DNA of 15,367 nucleotides from an uncultured Eubacteriales bacterium (GTDB lineage: Bacteria > Bacillota > Clostridia > Christensenellales > CAG-138), in assembly GCA_902768995.1 (NCBI GenBank), contig CACXNN010000013.1:1-15367 (forward strand), read 5' to 3'. This document shows positions 11,982 through 15,367 of the stretch, one piece after another. Position numbers and translations under genes: made by a program. Numbering within the stretch: the stretch's first letter is position 1; every line of letters begins with the position of its first letter. Below the pieces are notes generated by a model. The model had not been told where the DNA came from, ran no database searches, and was given only the letters and a program-made list of their open reading frames with translations.

Positions 11982-12902
11982 TCACTCCTTTGGGACTCTT
12001 CGCACGATCTCGATGGGCGGTTCGTCCTCCTCCTCGTCCTCCTCCGGCGGTTCCTCCTCCGGCGCTTCCTCGTATGGCTCCTCCTCTTCGGGAGCCAGGG
12101 GTTCTTCGTCCTCCTCGTCGTCCTCGAAATACTTGATATTGGCCTTGTTCCGGCCCCGGCGCACGATCATGAGGGTCAGCACCACGCAGATCAGGATGGC
12201 CACTACGATGAACAGCCCGAACACGATGTAGGCCAGCATGTCGCTGTCCCCCTCATTGGGCTCGGGGACGGGGCTGGACCCGGGGGCCTGGGTGATCTCC
12301 GTCACCGGGAACCGTGGCTCGTCGGTGGCCACGGCGGTGGGAGGCTGGCTGTTCACCGGGGCGCTGGTATAGGGGGCGATGGTGTTGGGGACGCTCTGGC
12401 CCGTGACCCTGCCCAGGTTGACGATGCCGCCCGTATAGCTCTTCTGGACGCCGGAGCTGGGGGTGATGAAGGAATAGGACACCTTCTTCAGCACCAGCAT
12501 GGTGCTCACGGCGGACTTGATCCTAAAGCGCACGTTCATCAGGGTGCCGCTGCCGGAGACGCCGCCGGAGGAAGCCGCCGTAAAGGCCACCGCGCCGGAT
12601 TTGGTGGTCACGTTGCAGAGGTACTCCACCCCCATGATCTTCAGCCGGTCCTGGCTCAACCCCTGGATCTCCACGAACTCCAGAGCGGCGCTGTCATATT
12701 CCAGCACGAACTGGATGGAATCCATGATCTGCCCCAGCTTGGGGGGCTCCACGACCATGTTGATGGCCACGGTCACCGTGTCGCCCACGCTCCCCCGGAC
12801 GTCCTCCGAGGTGATGGTCACGGGTGTCCCTGCCGCCACGGCTGCGGATATGGGCAGCAACAGCAGTGCTGCCATAAGAAGAGAAATGATCCTTCGTTTC
12901 AT
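11982..12902 (-). CDS. Membrane-anchored cohesin-like surface protein with acidic cytoplasmic tail
   Basis: A 306-residue protein. A signal peptide (1-24, MKRRIISLLMAALLLLPISA then AVAA) is followed by one cohesin-like beta-sandwich module (about 26-165). Typical cohesin phrases include VRGSVGDTVTVAINM, FVLEYDSAALEFVEI, GSGTLMNVRFRIK and a closing TGGIVNLG. A Pro/Ser/Thr linker (166-220) leads to one transmembrane helix (222-247) and then a positive stop (RRGRNK). The cytoplasmic tail is strongly acidic, with 26 of 39 residues Asp or Glu from 260 to 298. The start at 12902 follows AAGGAG by 6 nt and begins a good signal peptide. Cohesins bind dockerins in cellulosomes, but single cohesin modules also occur in surface proteins of bacteria without cellulosomes, and no dockerin or glycoside hydrolase is nearby. 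Its partner is unknown. It has its own promoter, divergent from cysS. Confidence 0.85.
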   Translation of the reverse strand: MKRRIISLLMAALLLLPISAAVAAGTPVTITSEDVRGSVGDTVTVAINMVVEPPKLGQIMDSIQFVLEYDSAALEFVEIQGLSQDRLKIMGVEYLCNVTTKSGAVAFTAASSGGVSGSGTLMNVRFRIKSAVSTMLVLKKVSYSFITPSSGVQKSYTGGIVNLGRVTGQSVPNTIAPYTSAPVNSQPPTAVATDEPRFPVTEITQAPGSSPVPEPNEGDSDMLAYIVFGLFIVVAILICVVLTLMIVRRGRNKANIKYFEDDEEDEEPLAPEEEEPYEEAPEEEPPEEDEEEDEPPIEIVRRVPKE

Positions 12903-12934
12903 CCAAAGCTCCTTCATGTAGTATGCGCTCACCG

Positions 12935-12952
12935 CCCAGGTCTATGCCTGGG
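12935..12952 (-). other. Small hairpin in the 5' leader of the cohesin-like gene
   Basis: CCCAGG and CCTGGG form a 6-bp stem around a 6-base loop in the roughly 75-nt leader, between the promoter and the ribosome binding site. A run of C residues beside it could form an alternative pairing with the same CCTGGG. It may affect mRNA stability or may be incidental. Confidence 0.35.
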
Positions 12953-12982
12953 GGCTGGGGGCCATGCCGTCGTATCGAAAGT

Positions 12983-13011
12983 ATTGTACTATCCCCGGCC
13001 CCATAAGTCAA
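12983..13011 (-). promoter_or_regulatory. Sigma-A promoter of the cohesin-like gene
   Basis: TTGACT (13011-13006) and TACAAT (12988-12983) with a 17-bp spacer, each 5 of 6 to consensus. Transcription should start near 12976, giving a leader of about 75 nt. Its -35 box is only 7 bp from the -35 box of the divergent cysS promoter. Confidence 0.85.
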
Positions 13012-13018
13012 ATTCGGA

Positions 13019-13047
13019 TTGACAACGTCATGTAAATTTCATATAAT
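13019..13047 (+). promoter_or_regulatory. Consensus sigma-A promoter of cysS
   Basis: Perfect -35 TTGACA (13019-13024) and perfect -10 TATAAT (13042-13047) with the ideal 17-bp spacer. The predicted start is near 13054, so the cysS leader is about 28 nt and cannot hold a T-box. This is the strongest promoter by sequence in the window. Confidence 0.93.
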
Positions 13048-13081
13048 TTTCTAAATTTGACAGTGAGAAAGGGAGCATTCC

Positions 13082-14473
13082 ATGTACATTTACAATACCA
13101 TGACCCGGAAGAAGGAGCTGTTCGTGCCGCTGAAGGAAGGCCAGGTCTCCATGTACGCCTGCGGCCCCACGGTGTACAACTTCTTCCATATCGGCAACGC
13201 CCGCCCCTTCATCGTGTTCGACACCCTACGCCGGTATCTCGAGTACCGGGGCTACAAGGTCACCTTCGTCCAGAACTTCACCGACATCGACGACAAGATG
13301 ATCCGCCGGGCCAACGAGGAGGGCACCACCGTCAAGGAGCTGGGCGACCGCTTCATCAAGGAGTATTATACCGACGCCGACGCCTTGGGCGTGAAGCGAG
13401 CCACCGTAAACCCCCGGGCCACGGAGCATATCCAGGACATCATCGATCTCGTCGAGACCCTGGTGGAAAAGGGCCACGCCTACCCCGCCTCCAACGGGGA
13501 CGTATACTTCTCCGTCCGCAGCTGGCCCGGCTACGGGAAGCTGTCCGGCCAGAACATCGACGATCTCGAGAACGGGGCCCGGGTGGACCCCACCGAGGAG
13601 AAGCGGGACCCCCTGGACTTCGCCCTCTGGAAGGGACAGAAGCCCGGCGAGCCTGCCTGGCCCTCCCCCTGGGGCATGGGCCGTCCCGGCTGGCACATCG
13701 AGTGCTCCGCCATGAGCATGGCCATCTTGGGCCAGAGCTTCGATATCCACGGCGGCGGGCAGGATCTGATCTTCCCCCACCATGAGAACGAGATCGCCCA
13801 GTCCGAGGCCGCCACGGGGAAGCCCTTCGCCCACTACTGGATGCACAACGGCTTCATCAACGTGGATAACCAGAAGATGAGCAAGTCCCTGGGCAACTTC
13901 TTCACCGTCCGGGACATCGCCAAGGAATACGACCTGGACGTGGTGCGGCTTTTCATGCTGAGCGTCCAGTATCGGAACCCCATCAACTTCTCCCGCGACC
14001 TGATCCAGCAGGCCGCCGTGGCCCTGCAGCGGCTCCGCACGGCCCTCGATCGGCTAAAGGAGGCCCCCGTAGCCCAGGAGGCCAACCACGACGAGCAGGC
14101 GTTCCTTGACAGCCTGGAGGGCTACCGGACCCGGTTCAACGAGGCCATGGACGACGATCTCAATACCGCCGACGCCCTGGGCGTGCTGTTCGATCTGGCC
14201 CGCGCCGCCAACAGCTTCGTCAGCGTCCCCCGGACGAAGAAAGCCATCGAGGCCGTCATGGCCCTATATACGGAGCTCATGGACGTGCTGGGGCTCATGC
14301 CCCGGGAGAAGGCCGAAGAGTTCCCCGCCGAGGTGCTGGCCCTGCTCGACGAGCGGCAGGCTGCCCGGAAAGCCAAGAACTACGCCCGGGCCGACGAGAT
14401 CCGGGAGCAGCTCAAAACCCTGGGCTACGCCATCGAGGATTCCCGCCAGGGCGCCAAGCTGAAGAAGCTGTGA
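13082..14473 (+). CDS. cysS: Cysteine--tRNA ligase
   Basis: A 463-residue class I aminoacyl-tRNA synthetase that charges tRNA-Cys. The HIGH motif is HIGN (36-39) in YNFFHIGNARPF and the KMSKS motif is at 265-269 in NVDNQKMSKSLGNFF. The zinc ligands that select cysteine are C27, C208, H233 and E237, matching the Escherichia coli enzyme shifted by one. The signature FDIHGGGQDLIFPHHENE (220-237) is intact. The C-terminal helical DALR domain and the anticodon-binding tail (RADEIREQLKTLGY, then IEDSRQGAKLKKL) are complete. The ATG follows GGGAG by 6 nt. It is transcribed from a perfect consensus promoter. A membrane protein gene follows after 19 nt and is probably co-transcribed. In many Firmicutes cysS is followed by mrnC and rlmB, which is not the case here. 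Confidence 0.98.
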   Translation: MYIYNTMTRKKELFVPLKEGQVSMYACGPTVYNFFHIGNARPFIVFDTLRRYLEYRGYKVTFVQNFTDIDDKMIRRANEEGTTVKELGDRFIKEYYTDADALGVKRATVNPRATEHIQDIIDLVETLVEKGHAYPASNGDVYFSVRSWPGYGKLSGQNIDDLENGARVDPTEEKRDPLDFALWKGQKPGEPAWPSPWGMGRPGWHIECSAMSMAILGQSFDIHGGGQDLIFPHHENEIAQSEAATGKPFAHYWMHNGFINVDNQKMSKSLGNFFTVRDIAKEYDLDVVRLFMLSVQYRNPINFSRDLIQQAAVALQRLRTALDRLKEAPVAQEANHDEQAFLDSLEGYRTRFNEAMDDDLNTADALGVLFDLARAANSFVSVPRTKKAIEAVMALYTELMDVLGLMPREKAEEFPAEVLALLDERQAARKAKNYARADEIREQLKTLGYAIEDSRQGAKLKKL

Positions 14474-14492
14474 GATAAAAGGAGTACCGCAT

Positions 14493-15176
14493 ATGTTTTT
14501 CAGTCTGTTGCTGTTGGTCGTAGCCGGCGTGCTGGCCGTCCCCGTGTTCACCGGCAAGGGAAAGATGATGAACACGGAGAACATCAAGAAGGACAAGCTC
14601 CCCACCTATAGGAAGTGGGTCCGGGTCCTCTACGCCCTCATGATGGTGACGGTGCTGTGCATGGCCTTCTTCAACTTCGTGGAGAAGGAAGCCTACGTCC
14701 AGACCAACTATTTCGAGTTCACGGAGCCCTACGTGGGCGCGGACGGCGTCACCTACGCCGCCGGGGAGCCCCACACCACCGAGGAGATGCGGGAGATCCT
14801 GCTCCCCACGGAGACCAGCCAGAGCCTGTGCAGCCCCGTGGACACGGAGAGCCTGCCCTACCGGTTCCTGGAGACCACCTACACCCTGAACGAACGGTAC
14901 GCCTTCCTGGGCTTCGTCCCCTACCGGACCGCCCATATCCTGAACTTCGTCATCCTAGGCATCTCCATGGCCATCATCTTCGCCCTGTTCGTGTTCATCA
15001 ACATGATGACCGACAAGGAGGCCCAGAAGAAGAACTCCCGGGCGGCGAAGCAGAACCCCGTCCGGCCCTCCATGCCCAAGGGCGCCTTCGACTTCTCCGA
15101 CTATCAGGACGAGGTTGAGGTCCGGGACGACCGCTTCGATAACGAGCCCCAGCAGATCCCCTCCAAGAAGAAGTAA
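14493..15176 (+). CDS. Membrane protein of unknown function, co-transcribed with cysS
   Basis: A 227-residue protein I do not recognise. It has three hydrophobic segments: about 1-19 (an N-terminal anchor or uncleaved signal), 43-62 and 146-170. A polar loop of about 80 residues between the last two (about 64-144) is rich in Thr, Glu and aromatic residues and probably lies outside the membrane. The C-terminus (171-227) is hydrophilic, with a basic stretch KKNSRAAKQNPVRPSMPK, then an acidic one, and ends in KKK. The ATG at 14493 follows AAAGGAG by 8 nt, and the gene begins 19 nt after cysS. A terminator follows. Good start signals, codon usage like the neighbours and a coherent membrane pattern make it a real gene. 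There is no motif to indicate a function. Confidence 0.85.
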   Translation: MFFSLLLLVVAGVLAVPVFTGKGKMMNTENIKKDKLPTYRKWVRVLYALMMVTVLCMAFFNFVEKEAYVQTNYFEFTEPYVGADGVTYAAGEPHTTEEMREILLPTETSQSLCSPVDTESLPYRFLETTYTLNERYAFLGFVPYRTAHILNFVILGISMAIIFALFVFINMMTDKEAQKKNSRAAKQNPVRPSMPKGAFDFSDYQDEVEVRDDRFDNEPQQIPSKKK

Positions 15177-15192
15177 CCAGCTCATCTGCAAA

Positions 15193-15220
15193 AAGGGCCG
15201 GCCCCGCCGGTCCTTCTTTC
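15193..15220 (+). terminator. Intrinsic terminator of the cysS unit
   Basis: AAGGGCCGG (15193-15201) pairs with CCGGTCCTT (15207-15215), including one G-U pair, around a CCCCG loop and is followed by CTTTC. It lies 17 nt after the stop of the membrane protein gene. Confidence 0.8.
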
Positions 15221-15224
15221 ATAT

Positions 15225-15257
15225 AAAAACAGCCGCCGGTTCGCCCGGCGGCCGTCT
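15225..15257 (-). terminator. Intrinsic terminator of the gap gene
   Basis: On the minus strand GCCGCCGG (15252-15245) pairs with CCGGCGGC (15239-15232) around a 5-base loop, followed by TGTTTTT. It lies about 18 nt after the gap stop codon. The plus strand also has a T run after the stem (CTTTT), so it may back up the adjacent terminator. Confidence 0.88.
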
Positions 15258-15270
15258 TTTGTGGGAGAGA

Positions 15271-15367
15271 TTACAGCTCCGCGAAGTACTTGATGGTGCG
15301 GACCATCTGGCTGGTGTAGCTGTTCTCGTTGTCGTACCAGGACACGACCTGGACCTGATAGGTGTCC
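15271..15367 (-). CDS. gap: Glyceraldehyde-3-phosphate dehydrogenase type I, C-terminal 31 residues (truncated by window edge)
   Basis: Only the 3' end is in the window, ending at TAA (15273-15271). The visible sequence includes VVSWYDNENSYTSQMVRT followed by IKYFAEL. The WYDNE-SYTSQMVRT block is the hallmark C-terminus of type I phosphorylating GAPDH, the glycolytic NAD-dependent enzyme. The Tyr and Asn residues near the NAD nicotinamide (WYDNE) are intact. It is transcribed leftward and ends at its own terminator, tail to tail with the cysS unit. Confidence 0.95.
   Translation of the reverse strand, partial: DTYQVQVVSWYDNENSYTSQMVRTIKYFAEL

Noticed and set aside
12013..12231. Plus-strand poly-Ser open frame
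   Set aside because: It is the complement of the Glu/Asp codon run in the cohesin-like tail and has no start signals.
1..15367. CRISPR array, transposon ends, tRNA genes or a defence system
   Set aside because: I saw no regularly spaced repeats, transposase or integrase frames, tRNA-like sequence, or recognisable defence proteins. Coding density is filled by housekeeping genes.

Overview
The window looks like a chromosomal segment of a GC-rich, spore-forming Clostridia-type Firmicute. The evidence is a SpoIIID homologue, a TrmK/Nif3/zinc-ribbon/rnpB cluster, strong AGGAGG-type ribosome binding sites, consensus sigma-A promoters, and strong GC-ending codon bias. A finer placement, for example near Christensenellales or Oscillospirales, would be a guess. 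Almost everything is housekeeping. I see no phage genes, insertion sequences, CRISPR array, toxin-antitoxin pair or defence island.

Layout: (1) Positions 1-3923 hold a leftward cluster, read right to left: mnmA (tRNA 2-thiolation), trmK (tRNA m1A22), a Nif3-like protein, a coiled-coil/zinc-ribbon protein, the RNase P RNA rnpB, and the start of a sugar-phosphate isomerase/epimerase that runs off the left edge. Genes overlap or sit 10-30 nt apart, so tRNA thiolation, methylation and 5' processing share one locus. (2) At 4007-4207 is a leftward small Cys/Gly-rich membrane-like peptide. (3) At 4375-9504 is a rightward run: glyQS with its own promoter and a downstream hairpin, then a tight group of a two-repeat metal exporter, recD2 and a comFC-like gene.

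(4) At 9506-10968 is a leftward group: an unknown acidic protein, murI, then spoIIID with a probable sigma-E promoter starting 6 nt after murI. spoIIID and comFC converge with a single base between them. (5) At 11116-11931 is a rightward ComEC-type metallo-beta-lactamase-fold lipoprotein that appears to be translated from a leaderless mRNA. It is separated by a bidirectional terminator from (6) a leftward membrane-anchored cohesin-like protein with a very acidic tail (11982-12902). (7) At 13082-15176 is rightward cysS with an unknown membrane protein. (8) The 3' end of a leftward gap (GAPDH) gene lies at the right edge.

The most interesting features are regulatory. A 37-bp inverted repeat sits on the mnmA promoter and includes the mnmA Shine-Dalgarno. 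Two sigma-A promoters diverge with their -35 boxes 7 bp apart between the cohesin-like gene and cysS. There is also the sigma-E-like promoter of spoIIID, and the leaderless lipoprotein gene. I did not find a convincing new multi-gene system.
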